DNA from: Pseudoselenomonas ruminantium
GTDB lineage: Bacteria > Bacillota > Negativicutes > Selenomonadales > Selenomonadaceae
Direction of reading: 5' to 3'
NCBI GenBank assembly: GCA_015058575.1
Contig: SVBZ01000006.1
Span: 1 to 64,000 of the forward strand
Length of the DNA stretch: 64,000 nt
Shown: positions 53,143 to 61,360 of the stretch, one piece after another
How positions within the stretch are numbered: position 1 is the first letter of the stretch
Layout: every line of letters starts with the position of its first letter
Translations under genes and position numbers: made by a program
The notes under the pieces: model-generated
Databases searched by the model: none
What the model saw: only the letters and a program-made list of their open reading frames with translations
What the model was told of the DNA's origin: nothing

Positions 53143-53239
53143 ATTACAGAAACACTACTTGAGTATCTTCTTTATCAAAATATATACATATTTGTGTAGT
53201 AATCTATCCAGGCATGTCAGTACCAAAATATTTTCCCAC

Positions 53240-54016
53240 TCAGTATTCTACCTTGTATAGATAAAGCCCGCAGGCTGGCGCTGTGGCACTAGCCTGTTTG
53301 CGATCAAGGCTATTTAGTATCCGCTGGAAATCCTTGACCGTAAGATTCCCGAGGCCCACATTCACGACTGTGCCAATGATGTTGCGCACCATATGATACA
53401 GGAAGCCGTTGCCATGGATCGTAAACTCCAAAATGCCGCCATCTTTGGGCTCGACCCTGGCTTCATACATCGTGCGTACCGGGCTCATCGGCGCCCCGCC
53501 AGCGGCGCGGAACGCACTGAAATCATGCGTTCCTATGATGCAGTCTAATGCCTGCTGCATGACTGCGACATCGAGCGGCCGCCGCACATACCAGGCATAG
53601 CGCTGCGTGAACACCGAAGGGACCTCCCCCTGCTGGATGCGGTAAATATACGTCTTGGACTTCGCACTATGACGCGCGCTGAATTCGCGGCCGCCTTCAT
53701 GGGCCTCGGTCACGACGATATCCGGCGGCAGCAGGCTGTTTACCGCCCGCACGATGCGCTCCGTCGGTATCGTGCCATCAGTAAAGAAATTGACGACCTG
53801 TCCATACGCGTGAACTCCTGCGTCCGTGCGCCCTGATGCTGCCAGCTCGATGGTATCACCAAATACCGTCTGGAGTTTCTCCTCCAATACATTCTGTACG
53901 GCCACCACTGGCGGCGTCTGCCGCTGAAAGCCATGATATGCCGTGCCATCATAAGCCACGGTCAATACGATATTGCGTGCACGGCTCTTCATCTCCGTTT
54001 TATGCTCTGGTTTCAT
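53240..54016 (-). CDS. truA: tRNA pseudouridine synthase A
   Basis: 258 residues from the ATG at 54016 (AAGGA 6 nt upstream); an ATG at 54022 is too close to it. It modifies U38-40 of tRNA anticodon stems. The catalytic aspartate lies in SGRTDAGVHAYGQV. FNPxL-type segments and GNGFLYHMVRNIIGT are conserved. It is last in ecfA1-ecfA2-ecfT-truA, the standard Firmicutes order. Confidence 0.96.
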   Translation of the reverse strand: MKPEHKTEMKSRARNIVLTVAYDGTAYHGFQRQTPPVVAVQNVLEEKLQTVFGDTIELAASGRTDAGVHAYGQVVNFFTDGTIPTERIVRAVNSLLPPDIVVTEAHEGGREFSARHSAKSKTYIYRIQQGEVPSVFTQRYAWYVRRPLDVAVMQQALDCIIGTHDFSAFRAAGGAPMSPVRTMYEARVEPKDGGILEFTIHGNGFLYHMVRNIIGTVVNVGLGNLTVKDFQRILNSLDRKQASATAPACGLYLYKVEY

Positions 54017-54037
54017 TCCCATTCCTTTCCCCTATGC

Positions 54038-54838
54038 TCAGGCCATGATCTGGATGGCCGCCAGCCCGGCAGTCAGCAGGATAAATACGGCCACTGCCGC
54101 ATAGTCGATAGATAATAGCTGCAAAGCCTTCATCTGCGTGCGGCCGACACCGCCACGATAACAGCGCGCCTCCATCGCCAGCGCCAGTTCATCTGCCCGG
54201 CGAAACGCCGACAAGAACAAAGGCACAAGTATCGGCACCATATTCCGGAGCCGCGTCAGCACATTGCCATGCGAAAAATCCACGCCACGCGACTGCTGGG
54301 CTTTCATGATCTTATCGGTTTCGGCGATAAGCGTAGGAATAAAGCGCAAAGCGATCGTCATCATCATCGCGAGCTCATGCGCTGGCAGACCAAACCGCCG
54401 GAATGGTGAAAGCAGGCTCTCGAGCGCATCGGTAAGTTTCAACGGACTCGTCGTAAAGGTCAATAGCGAGCTTGCCAGAATGAGCAGTACGAGACGCAAC
54501 GACAAGAAAAAACCTTTCTGCACGCCCTCCCAGGTCATCGTGAAGATCCATACCCTGACAAGCGGCGTCCCCGGATTGCTGAACAGATGAATGAGAAACG
54601 TGAACAGGATAATCCACCACAGCGGTTTCAGCGAACGCAGCATCATGCGCATTGGCACACCCGAAAGCAGGATAAGCAGAAACGTTACCACCGTCAGCAC
54701 GGCATAAGCGAGGGGATGACTGAAAACAAACACCTCGATAAGGTAGACAAGCAGCAACAAAATCTTGACGCGCGGGTCAAGGCGATGCAGCACACTGTCG
54801 CCTGGAAAGAACTGCCCCAGCGTGATATTACTTAGCAC
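54038..54838 (-). CDS. ecfT: ECF transporter transmembrane subunit EcfT
   Basis: 266 residues from a GTG (GGAGG 9 nt upstream) that overlaps ecfA2 by 11 nt. About five membrane spans, with the cytoplasmic coupling helices marked by DELALAMEARCYRGG and the matching upstream ESLLSPFRRFGLP region. It links the two ATPases to exchangeable vitamin-binding S-components, none of which is encoded here. Confidence 0.94.
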   Translation of the reverse strand: MLSNITLGQFFPGDSVLHRLDPRVKILLLLVYLIEVFVFSHPLAYAVLTVVTFLLILLSGVPMRMMLRSLKPLWWIILFTFLIHLFSNPGTPLVRVWIFTMTWEGVQKGFFLSLRLVLLILASSLLTFTTSPLKLTDALESLLSPFRRFGLPAHELAMMMTIALRFIPTLIAETDKIMKAQQSRGVDFSHGNVLTRLRNMVPILVPLFLSAFRRADELALAMEARCYRGGVGRTQMKALQLLSIDYAAVAVFILLTAGLAAIQIMA

Positions 54839-55697
54839 GAGCCAGCACCTCCCTTATTGCCTGTACGCCATCCTCGATCGTGAGCGCTTCTGCTCTTACC
54901 GGGATTCCTGCGGCCTGCAATTTCTGCAACAGTGCCAGAATATGCGGCTTTTTGAGTCCCGCCGCCTGTAGCAAATCATCCTGGGCGAAAACCTCTGCCG
55001 GCGCTGCCTGCATAGCCAGCTCCCCCTGCTTCATGATGATGACCGAGTCAGCCAGCCGTGCAATATCTTCCATGCTATGCGAGATGAACACAATCGTAAG
55101 CTCCCATTTTTTCTTCAACGTGCAAATCGTCCGAATCAACGCCTCACGGCCGCACGGGTCCAGTCCGGCCGTCGGCTCATCGAGCACGAGATAACGCGGC
55201 TGCATGGCCAGCACGCCGGCAATGGCCGCCCGCCGCTTCTGCCCGCCGCTGAGCTGAAACGGGCTGCGGTCTTTATATTTGTCATAGTCCAGCTCGACAA
55301 GCTCCATCGCCTCGCGCACGCGCTGCATGAGTGCTTCCCCGCTAAGCCCTTGGTTCTGCGGGCCAAACGCTACATCAGCTGCAATCGTCTCCTCGAAAAG
55401 CTGCTGTTCAGGATACTGAAAGACCATGCCGACCTGCTGCCGGGCCCGGCGCGCCTGCTCACGACCTGCCTTGCTGCTATCGGCAAGGTCAATGCCATCG
55501 ACCAGCACCTGACCGCTCGTCGGCGTGAGCAGCCCGTTTAGATGCTGTACGAGCGTCGACTTACCCGAACCCGTATGCCCGGCAATTGCCGTAAAACTGC
55601 CCTCGGCTATCGTAAGCGATACCTCACGCAGCGCCTGCCGCTCAAACGGCGTTTTCGGCATATAAGTATAGCTGACTTGTTTCAATTCGATTGACAC
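54828..55697 (-). CDS. ecfA2: ECF transporter ATPase EcfA2
   Basis: 289 residues from a GTG (GGAGG 7 nt upstream) overlapping ecfA1. ABC ATPase: Walker A GHTGSGKST, signature LSGGQKRRAAIAG, Walker B LVLDEPTAGLDP and H-loop ISHS. It pairs with EcfA1 to power vitamin uptake by group II ECF transporters. Confidence 0.95.
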   Translation of the reverse strand: MSIELKQVSYTYMPKTPFERQALREVSLTIAEGSFTAIAGHTGSGKSTLVQHLNGLLTPTSGQVLVDGIDLADSSKAGREQARRARQQVGMVFQYPEQQLFEETIAADVAFGPQNQGLSGEALMQRVREAMELVELDYDKYKDRSPFQLSGGQKRRAAIAGVLAMQPRYLVLDEPTAGLDPCGREALIRTICTLKKKWELTIVFISHSMEDIARLADSVIIMKQGELAMQAAPAEVFAQDDLLQAAGLKKPHILALLQKLQAAGIPVRAEALTIEDGVQAIREVLARAK

Positions 55698-56530
55698 GTA
55701 TATGCCTCCAATGCCTTCAGTAATTCCTCGTCGGTAACGATATCCGCTGGCAGTTCAATGCCCTTCTGCCGCAGCCGCCAGCTGACTTCTGCTGCCACCG
55801 GCACATCAAGGCCGCGTTTCTTCATTGCTCCCGCATCAGCAAACAGCTCCTGTGGTTTTCCGTCTGCCACTACCTTGCCTGCATCCATCACCACCAGTCG
55901 GTCAGCCTGTGCCGCCTCCTCCATGAAATGCGTGATATAAACAATCGTGATGCCCTGCGCATCATGCAGCCGCTGCACGGTACGCATGACCTCTTCCCGC
56001 CCCTGCGGATCGAGCATAGCCGTCGGCTCATCGAGCACCAGGCAGCGCGTGTGCATCGCCAGCGCACCAGCAATGGCAATGCGCTGCTTCTGCCCGCCAG
56101 ACAGAAGATGCGGCGCATAGGTGCGGAATTTCGTCATATGTACTGCTGCCAGCGCCTCCTTGACCCGGCGCCGGATTTCCTGCGGCTCCACCCCCAGATT
56201 CTCCGGCCCAAAAGCCACATCGTCCTCGACTACCGCCGCAATCAGCTGATTGTCTGGATTCTGGAACACCATGCCAATCTGCTGCCGTATCTGCCAAAGA
56301 TCCTGCGCCTTGCAGGTATCCAAGCCATCGACAAGACAACGTCCCTCCGTCGGCAGCAGCAGGCCATTCAAATGACGTGCTAGCGTTGACTTGCCTGAGC
56401 CATTCGTTCCGAGCACGGCCACGAACTCACCAGCCGCAATGGACAGATTCACTTTGTCCAGCGCCACGAACTCCTGCGATGTGCCCGGATGATATTTATG
56501 TGTAAGGTTCTCTACCTCAATAAATGCCAT
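55682..56530 (-). CDS. ecfA1: ECF transporter ATPase EcfA1
   Basis: 282 residues from the ATG at 56530 (GAGG 8 nt upstream). A longer frame to 56674 passes through a terminator and a promoter and is rejected. Walker A GTNGSGKST, signature LLSGGQKQRIAIAG, Walker B LVLDEPTAMLDP. It is first in the ecfA1-A2-T-truA operon, which here has its own promoter because it is separated from rplQ by an inserted block. Confidence 0.95.
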   Translation of the reverse strand: MAFIEVENLTHKYHPGTSQEFVALDKVNLSIAAGEFVAVLGTNGSGKSTLARHLNGLLLPTEGRCLVDGLDTCKAQDLWQIRQQIGMVFQNPDNQLIAAVVEDDVAFGPENLGVEPQEIRRRVKEALAAVHMTKFRTYAPHLLSGGQKQRIAIAGALAMHTRCLVLDEPTAMLDPQGREEVMRTVQRLHDAQGITIVYITHFMEEAAQADRLVVMDAGKVVADGKPQELFADAGAMKKRGLDVPVAAEVSWRLRQKGIELPADIVTDEELLKALEAYTCQSN

Positions 56531-56566
56531 CTGGATATCCTCTTTCCCCAAAATCATACATGAACC

Positions 56567-56572
56567 ATTATA
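56567..56572 (-). promoter_or_regulatory. Candidate promoter of the ecf operon
   Basis: Extended -10 TGTTATAAT on the minus strand (-10 at 56572-56567), directly after the desulfoferrodoxin terminator and about 37 nt before ecfA1. The -35 is weak. Confidence 0.6.
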
Positions 56573-56576
56573 ACAC

Positions 56577-56617
56577 AAAAAACAAGGCGGTCTGTGCAAA
56601 ATCCTGCACAAACCGCC
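56577..56617 (-). terminator. Terminator of the desulfoferrodoxin gene
   Basis: On the minus strand GGCGGTTTGTGCA pairs with TGCACAGACCGCC (one mismatch), followed by TTGTTTTTTG. Confidence 0.88.
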
Positions 56618-56637
56618 CAGCTTTTTATTGCTCTTGC

Positions 56638-57024
56638 TCAAATATCTGTTTTCCACAAACCATGCAGATTGCAATATGCAAATACGCGCACCGGCGCATC
56701 CCCATCTGCAACCTTGAACACTGCCTCCGGCTTATCCTCAGATGTCAATTGCCGCATAAGACCGCCCAGCTTCGTCTGCACATGAATCCACTCGATGAAA
56801 TGCTCAGGCGTCATGGGATGCGCTGCCGAGCCGACAGCTACCGTCAACACGTTGGTGCCCGCATCATATTCTGCCACTGGCACATGTTTTTCCTGGGCCG
56901 CATCCGTCGTATTTGCCTTCAGCTCCTCCATCGGCTGTCCGCAACATACCAACGGCCCTCCACCATCATGAATCAGACCGATAAGGTTACCACATTTACT
57001 GCAACGATAAAATTTACTGGCCAT
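56638..57024 (-). CDS. dfx: Desulfoferrodoxin (superoxide reductase)
   Basis: 128 residues from the ATG at 57024, preceded by GGAGGAGAAGG. The N-terminal desulforedoxin-like iron site uses CSKCG and VCCG. The catalytic SOR domain has KHVP, HFIEWIHV and CNLHGLW, giving the histidine and cysteine ligands. It reduces superoxide to hydrogen peroxide without making oxygen, a typical defence of anaerobes. It has its own promoter and terminator. Confidence 0.95.
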   Translation of the reverse strand: MASKFYRCSKCGNLIGLIHDGGGPLVCCGQPMEELKANTTDAAQEKHVPVAEYDAGTNVLTVAVGSAAHPMTPEHFIEWIHVQTKLGGLMRQLTSEDKPEAVFKVADGDAPVRVFAYCNLHGLWKTDI

Positions 57025-57068
57025 ACCTTCTCCTCCATATTCATAATACACACAAAATTCATACTTAT

Positions 57069-57097
57069 ATTGTACAAAAAAAAGGCAGGAAACACAA
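57069..57097 (-). promoter_or_regulatory. Promoter of the desulfoferrodoxin gene
   Basis: On the minus strand: -35 TTGTGT (57097-57092), 17 nt spacer with a T-run, -10 TACAAT (57074-57069). Confidence 0.65.
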
Positions 57098-57152
57098 GGA
57101 TTTCCCACGAAATAGAATACTAAAGTTTTCTTTGACGATAGGAGTATACATC

Positions 57153-57701
57153 ATGCAAAAAATCATTTTACTGCTCTCATTTTTCCTGCTGATACCAGGC
57201 ATGGCATCGGCCCGTTTTGGCACAGGTATCGGCATCACGTTCCCAGCCTCGTCAGCAGGCAGCTCAGCTCCGCAAGTTACCTATGCCTCCCTGACCTATG
57301 AGAATATCGCCGAGGAACTGACTATCCAGGAAACCCACGGACGCCTGCAGCTTGAATTCAAGATCACCAACACCAGCAGTGTTCCCTACACACTCCAGCA
57401 AAAAACAAGCCAAATCTACGACATCATCATTACCGATAAAAATGGAAAAAAGCTTTGGCAATGGTCTGACAACATGGCCTTCACCGAGGCCCTGACCACC
57501 GTCGTCATCTCCCCGCATAGCGCAACCGTCTATGAAGCCGAACTCGATAGCAAAACCTACCGCGGCATAAAAGAAAAAGCCGTACTCGCCACCGCCTATC
57601 TCCTAAACAGCCCCTGCAAACTGTCCACAAAGCTCCCCACCCGCATCGCTACCCATAGCACGCCCATCCTCATCCACGGCGGTGTCATCGTCGGCAACTG
57701 A
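57153..57701 (+). CDS. Exported BsuPI-domain protein
   Basis: 182 residues from the ATG at 57153 (GGAG 8 nt upstream). The signal peptide is residues 1-20 (MQKIILLLSFFLLIPGMASA). The mature part contains a BsuPI-like fold: LEFKITNTSSVPYTL, then YDIIITDKNGKKLWQWSDN and VISPHSATVYEAEL. The domain is named after a Bacillus proteinase inhibitor, but many members have no known inhibitor role. It is divergent from the desulfoferrodoxin gene. A link to the M48 protease elsewhere in the window is only a thought. Confidence 0.8.
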   Translation: MQKIILLLSFFLLIPGMASARFGTGIGITFPASSAGSSAPQVTYASLTYENIAEELTIQETHGRLQLEFKITNTSSVPYTLQQKTSQIYDIIITDKNGKKLWQWSDNMAFTEALTTVVISPHSATVYEAELDSKTYRGIKEKAVLATAYLLNSPCKLSTKLPTRIATHSTPILIHGGVIVGN

Positions 57702-57721
57702 CAGATAGCGCATTACCACAG

Positions 57722-58609
57722 CTATTGTAGGTCCTGCTGACTGCTAAAGTAACTTATGGTAAATTGTTGAAAGCAGATTGCGGCTGGCGTGAGCGGTCTT
57801 CTTGTATTCCAGGCGATTCCCACCGCACGCTTGCATACCGGAAACGACACGGGAATATAACAGACTCCCATCTGCTCCGTACAAGGGATATGCGGCAAAA
57901 GGCTGACGCCTAGTTGTGCAGCCACGAGCGAAATCAGATTATGAACCTCGTCTCCCTCAAAAATCACCTGCGGCTGGCTCTCAGCCAGATCCAACAACTG
58001 ATTGACCTGTTGGCGGAGATTATACTCCGGCTTCAGCGTAATGAATGCCTCGCCATCGATTTCTTCCAGACGAACTTTTTTCTTTTGTGCCAACGGATGC
58101 GAACAAGGTACTACCAGGAAAAGTTCCTCCGACCACAGATACATCCAGGCAATATCCGCTCCATTAAGCATCGAGCAAAGACATATATCGGTATCACCTT
58201 TCATGAGCGCCTCTGTCAGTGCAGTGGAGTTCTGCTGATTCAGCGTGATTCCGATATGCGGATAGCGGATATGAAACCTGCTGAGGATCAACGGCAGATA
58301 TGTATCCCCCAATGAATGAAGAAACGACACACTTACCGTGCCCTCACCCCCATTATCCATTTTGAGTTCCTGCCTTGCTACCTCCATTTCACGAAGTGCC
58401 CGATCCACATGAAACAAGAATTTTTCGCCAGCCTCTGTAAGTTTCGTCTGCTTGCCCTGACGGTCAAACAACGTCACGGAAAGTTCTGTCTCCAACTTTG
58501 CAATCGAACGGCTGAGTGCCGACTGGGACACCATAATGGATTTTGCTGCTCGTGAAAAACTCCCCTGGCGCGCTAATGCCTGAAAATATCTCAACTGTGT
58601 TAATTCCAT
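57722..58609 (-). CDS. LysR-family transcriptional regulator
   Basis: 295 residues from the ATG at 58609 (MELTQLRYFQALARQG); a longer frame to 58666 is unlikely. The winged helix-turn-helix (1-60) has FSRAAKSIMVSQSALSRSI, and the ligand-binding domain fills about 90-290. It is divergent from the MFS gene across 457 nt, so it probably controls that gene and itself. The ligand is unknown. Confidence 0.94.
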   Translation of the reverse strand: MELTQLRYFQALARQGSFSRAAKSIMVSQSALSRSIAKLETELSVTLFDRQGKQTKLTEAGEKFLFHVDRALREMEVARQELKMDNGGEGTVSVSFLHSLGDTYLPLILSRFHIRYPHIGITLNQQNSTALTEALMKGDTDICLCSMLNGADIAWMYLWSEELFLVVPCSHPLAQKKKVRLEEIDGEAFITLKPEYNLRQQVNQLLDLAESQPQVIFEGDEVHNLISLVAAQLGVSLLPHIPCTEQMGVCYIPVSFPVCKRAVGIAWNTRRPLTPAAICFQQFTISYFSSQQDLQ

Positions 58610-58841
58610 AATGGTCAAGGCCTCCCTATTCTCCACCCAGCCAGCATTTCGTTGTATATCATGCATAATGATTTATTGCCAAATTCATTATACGCAGTAG
58701 AATCAAGGCTTTCAAGAAATATATCTTTTTTTCGATGATTTTTATGCATAGATACTGTGAAATTTTTTCATATTTGCATTGTTTTGTGATAATTCATCCC
58801 TATTATGCATTTTTTGCGCATTCCCCGTGCATTTTACACAT

Positions 58842-58870
58842 TCGACATCTTTTTTCTACCCTCCTATAAT
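58842..58870 (+). promoter_or_regulatory. Promoter of the MFS gene
   Basis: -35 TCGACA (58842-58847), 17 nt spacer, consensus -10 TATAAT (58865-58870). The start of transcription is expected near 58877, inside the loop of the inverted repeat. Confidence 0.72.
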
Positions 58871-58904
58871 AGGTTTCTGTAAACTTATTATAGGAGGGTA
58901 GAAA
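58853..58904. repeat. Perfect 19-bp inverted repeat around the MFS transcription start
   Basis: TTTCTACCCTCCTATAATA (58853-58871) and its exact reverse complement (58886-58904) flank 14 nt. The left arm holds the -10 and the right arm holds AGGAGG (58892-58897). Confidence 0.95.
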
Positions 58905-58921
58905 TGTGTAATCATGCGTAA
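58904..58921 (+). CDS. Possible five-residue leader peptide (MCNHA)
   Basis: ATG at 58904 lies 6 nt after a perfect AGGAGG and reads M-C-N-H-A then TAA at 58919. It overlaps the first codons of the in-frame MFS extension. It may be a translated leader or an accidental frame. Confidence 0.3.
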   Translation: MCNHA

Positions 58922-59066
58922 CCAGGTTTCAAAAGATTACATGCACGAACTGAGCGTAACCGCTCATATCCATGCATCGGATGCAGCAGATTATCTTCAG
59001 ACATTATCCTTTCCCGTCTGCTCTTCCATCCGCCATCATCACGTAATGCGAAAGGAGACGTTATCT

Positions 59067-60356
59067 ATGCCAGCTGTTTCAGAGCAAGTTCCCGTCACTT
59101 TATGGAGCAAGGATTATGTTTTCGACATCATCATCAACTTTTTGGTTTACAGTGTTCATTTCCTGCTAATGCTATGGTCCACCGCCTATGCCATCCATAC
59201 TTGGCATGCATCCATTGGCATGGCAGGCCTAGCTTCGGGCCTATTCATTGTCGGGGCACTTGTTGCCCGCATCCCCGCGGGCCGTTTCATCGACTTTATC
59301 GGCCGCCGCAAATTATTCCGTGGTGGCACGGCTATGTTCTTCCTATTGGTTCTCTGCTACGAACTCGCACCGAACCTCATTTCCTTCATGGTTGTGCGTT
59401 TTCTCCATGGCCTTGCCTTCGGTACAACCTCTACAGCTGCCAGCACAGTTGTAGCCGCCCTGGTTCCGCTCAAACGCATGGGAACAGGCATTGGTTACTT
59501 CACACTTGGCGTCACACTAGCCTCAGCCATCGGCCCGTTCCTGGCCATGAACATCACCCAGGCTGGCCGCTTCGATCTGGGAATCGAAATCTGTACAGCT
59601 GCTACTTTTGTGATTTTCCTGCTCTCCTGTTTCCTCAAAACACCCGAACGTACCATTCTGCCTTCTGAGCGGGAAGATTTGCACCATATTTCCTTCGATC
59701 GTTTCTTTTCCTTAAAGGCCCTTGGTATATCGAGCATTGCCTTCATGGGCGGAATCTGTTACTCCACGGTACTGAGCTTCCTGGGGGCTTATACCAATGC
59801 CATCGGCGTAACCGGAATCGGTGCTACCTGCTTCTTCCTCTGCTTTGCTGCCACCTCATTTATCAGCCGTCCACTCACTGGTTTCCTGCTCGACAATTAT
59901 GGTGGCGACATTGTCGTCTATCCATCACTGCTCTGCATGTCCATCGCCATGAGCATAATTGCCCGGTCAACGACAGATATTCCTCTGCTGGTTGGCGCTT
60001 TGTTCCTGGGCTTCGGCTACGGGACTTTGACTGCCTGCTGTCATGCACTGGCCGTCCACTGTGCTCCTATGCATCAAGTCGGCATCGCCACCAGCACTTA
60101 TTTTGTCCTCCTTGACCTTGGCATCGGCGTAGGACCTTACACATTGGGCAGCTTTGTCCCTGACTTTGGCTTCCAGATCGTATATCTTGGTGCTGGAACG
60201 ATTTCTCTCCTGGGCATTGCTCTCTACTACTACTTACTAGGCCGCCACCATCGCTTCACCCGCCATCAGATGGATCGCGATAGCGAAGCCAAGACCATCG
60301 TTGCCGAGCGCCGCCAGCATTTCTATGAAAAACGCCTGGCCCATCAGCACGGCTAA
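59067..60356 (+). CDS. MFS transporter
   Basis: 429 residues from the ATG at 59067 (GGAG 9 nt upstream). An in-frame ATG at 58914 would add 51 residues but is 16 nt from its nearest ribosome site. Twelve membrane spans. Motif A between spans 2 and 3 reads GRFIDFIGRRKLF. The closest feel is to drug- or metabolite-efflux MFS proteins, but the substrate is unknown. The hydrophilic tail (QMDRDSEAKTIVAERRQHFY) is cytoplasmic. Control by the divergent LysR is likely. Confidence 0.9.
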   Translation: MPAVSEQVPVTLWSKDYVFDIIINFLVYSVHFLLMLWSTAYAIHTWHASIGMAGLASGLFIVGALVARIPAGRFIDFIGRRKLFRGGTAMFFLLVLCYELAPNLISFMVVRFLHGLAFGTTSTAASTVVAALVPLKRMGTGIGYFTLGVTLASAIGPFLAMNITQAGRFDLGIEICTAATFVIFLLSCFLKTPERTILPSEREDLHHISFDRFFSLKALGISSIAFMGGICYSTVLSFLGAYTNAIGVTGIGATCFFLCFAATSFISRPLTGFLLDNYGGDIVVYPSLLCMSIAMSIIARSTTDIPLLVGALFLGFGYGTLTACCHALAVHCAPMHQVGIATSTYFVLLDLGIGVGPYTLGSFVPDFGFQIVYLGAGTISLLGIALYYYLLGRHHRFTRHQMDRDSEAKTIVAERRQHFYEKRLAHQHG

Positions 60357-60405
60357 ACCTGCCGTCCAATAGGCCAGGACATATTTTCTCCAATATTTTC
60401 TTGCT

Positions 60406-60440
60406 GCAGCTAACGCATTCGCCGTTAGCTGCTTTCTTTA
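60406..60440 (+). terminator. Terminator of the MFS gene
   Basis: GCAGCTAACG (60406-60415) pairs with CGTTAGCTGC (60423-60432), followed by TTTCTTTATTT. Confidence 0.88.
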
Positions 60441-60551
60441 TTTCCGGTATTATAACGCCATCGTTCCAACAAGACGGGAGATATATGCTCACCGCCTGTT
60501 AGTAAATAAGGAGCTCGCTACCTATAGAGGTGGGAGATATCTTCTTCCGAA

Positions 60552-61283
60552 TTATATTTGCTGCACCACAGATAAGACGAACTCCTGACAAACCTTTGCC
60601 GTGTCTGGCTGGAATTCTTCCGCATGGAATTCGGCATTCGATATCATACGAATGCCTAAAAAAGGAATCGCATACTGCCTGCATATCTGCGCTGCTGAAT
60701 GGACTTCCATCTCCTCACAGGAAGAACCAAATCTATCATGGAGGTATTGCAGCCGTTCCTTTTGCCGGTTCCAAGTATTGCAGCTGGCAATGCAGCCATC
60801 CACCACCCGGCCACGGAGATATCCAGCAGCAGCTTTATGTGCAGCCCCCAGGAGTCTTTTGTCACCGGGATAATAAACAGCCTGCGGCACAAACTCTCCA
60901 CTAGCTGGCGCATAGCCATATGTCCCCATGAGTTCCATATGCTCCCAATCTGCCCTATCTTCCTGTGCTGTACGGTATGAACTGGCATCAAAAGATTGCT
61001 TGCCCAGAACGATATCAAAGACATGCAAACCTGGATCATGAGCACCAGCTGTCCCCTGGCTGATAACAGCTGCAGGTTTAAATCTTTCGATTCCGAGAGC
61101 CGTAGCCGCGGCTGCATTAGCCGCGCCGATAGACGTCACGGCCACCACAAGCGGCCTCTCTCTATACCGGCCTTCCACAAACTTCCAAGTTCCCAGCAGA
61201 TATTCCTGCGGCTGTTCCAGCACCTCTAAGAGAACCTTTGTCTCCATATCCATTGCGCCTTCAATCATGATTTTCTTATCCAC
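60552..61283 (-). CDS. MTA/SAH nucleosidase-like phosphorylase-superfamily protein
   Basis: 243 residues from a GTG at 61283 (AGGAGGGAG with good spacing). It is a PNP/UDP-phosphorylase fold: TSIGAANAAAATALG, VISQGTAGAHDP, EEMEVHSAAQ (the Met-Glu pair that grips the ribose) and RMISNAEF with a likely catalytic residue. It resembles 5'-methylthioadenosine/S-adenosylhomocysteine nucleosidase, although spacing differs from E. coli MTAN and another nucleoside is possible. It follows the ribosomal operon terminator. Confidence 0.8.
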   Translation of the reverse strand: MDKKIMIEGAMDMETKVLLEVLEQPQEYLLGTWKFVEGRYRERPLVVAVTSIGAANAAAATALGIERFKPAAVISQGTAGAHDPGLHVFDIVLGKQSFDASSYRTAQEDRADWEHMELMGTYGYAPASGEFVPQAVYYPGDKRLLGAAHKAAAGYLRGRVVDGCIASCNTWNRQKERLQYLHDRFGSSCEEMEVHSAAQICRQYAIPFLGIRMISNAEFHAEEFQPDTAKVCQEFVLSVVQQI

Positions 61284-61310
61284 TAAGTCATCTCCCTCCT
61301 TGCAATACTA

Positions 61311-61341
61311 TAGAAAAAGCCCTGACCATACGGTCAGGACT
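61311..61341 (-). terminator. Terminator of the ribosomal/rpoA operon after rplQ
   Basis: On the minus strand CCTGACCG pairs with TGGTCAGG (stem extended by GT/GC ends), followed by GCTTTTTC. It stands between rplQ and the nucleosidase gene. Confidence 0.88.
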
Positions 61342-61360
61342 TCGTAGTTGCAATATGCGA

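Larger units (their letters stand above)
58610..59066. other. 457-nt regulatory region between lysR and the MFS gene
   Basis: This region holds several TGCAT motifs (near 58665, 58745, 58776, 58807 and 58829), a promoter (58842-58870), a perfect 19-bp inverted repeat (58853-58904), a strong ribosome site followed by a five-codon frame (58904-58921), and a stretch to 59066 that is open in frame with the MFS gene but lacks a well-spaced ribosome site at its own ATG (58914). It is the longest stretch in the window without an assigned gene. Confidence 0.7.

Noticed and set aside
58853..58904. RNA thermometer or ribosome-site-hiding hairpin
   Set aside because: The best promoter places the transcription start in the loop, so the left arm would not be in the RNA. 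The DNA-operator reading is preferred.
58914..59066. A 51-residue N-terminal extension of the MFS protein
   Set aside because: Its ATG is 16 nt from the ribosome site, and the extension is hydrophilic and unlike MFS N-termini, while ATG 59067 has a good ribosome site.
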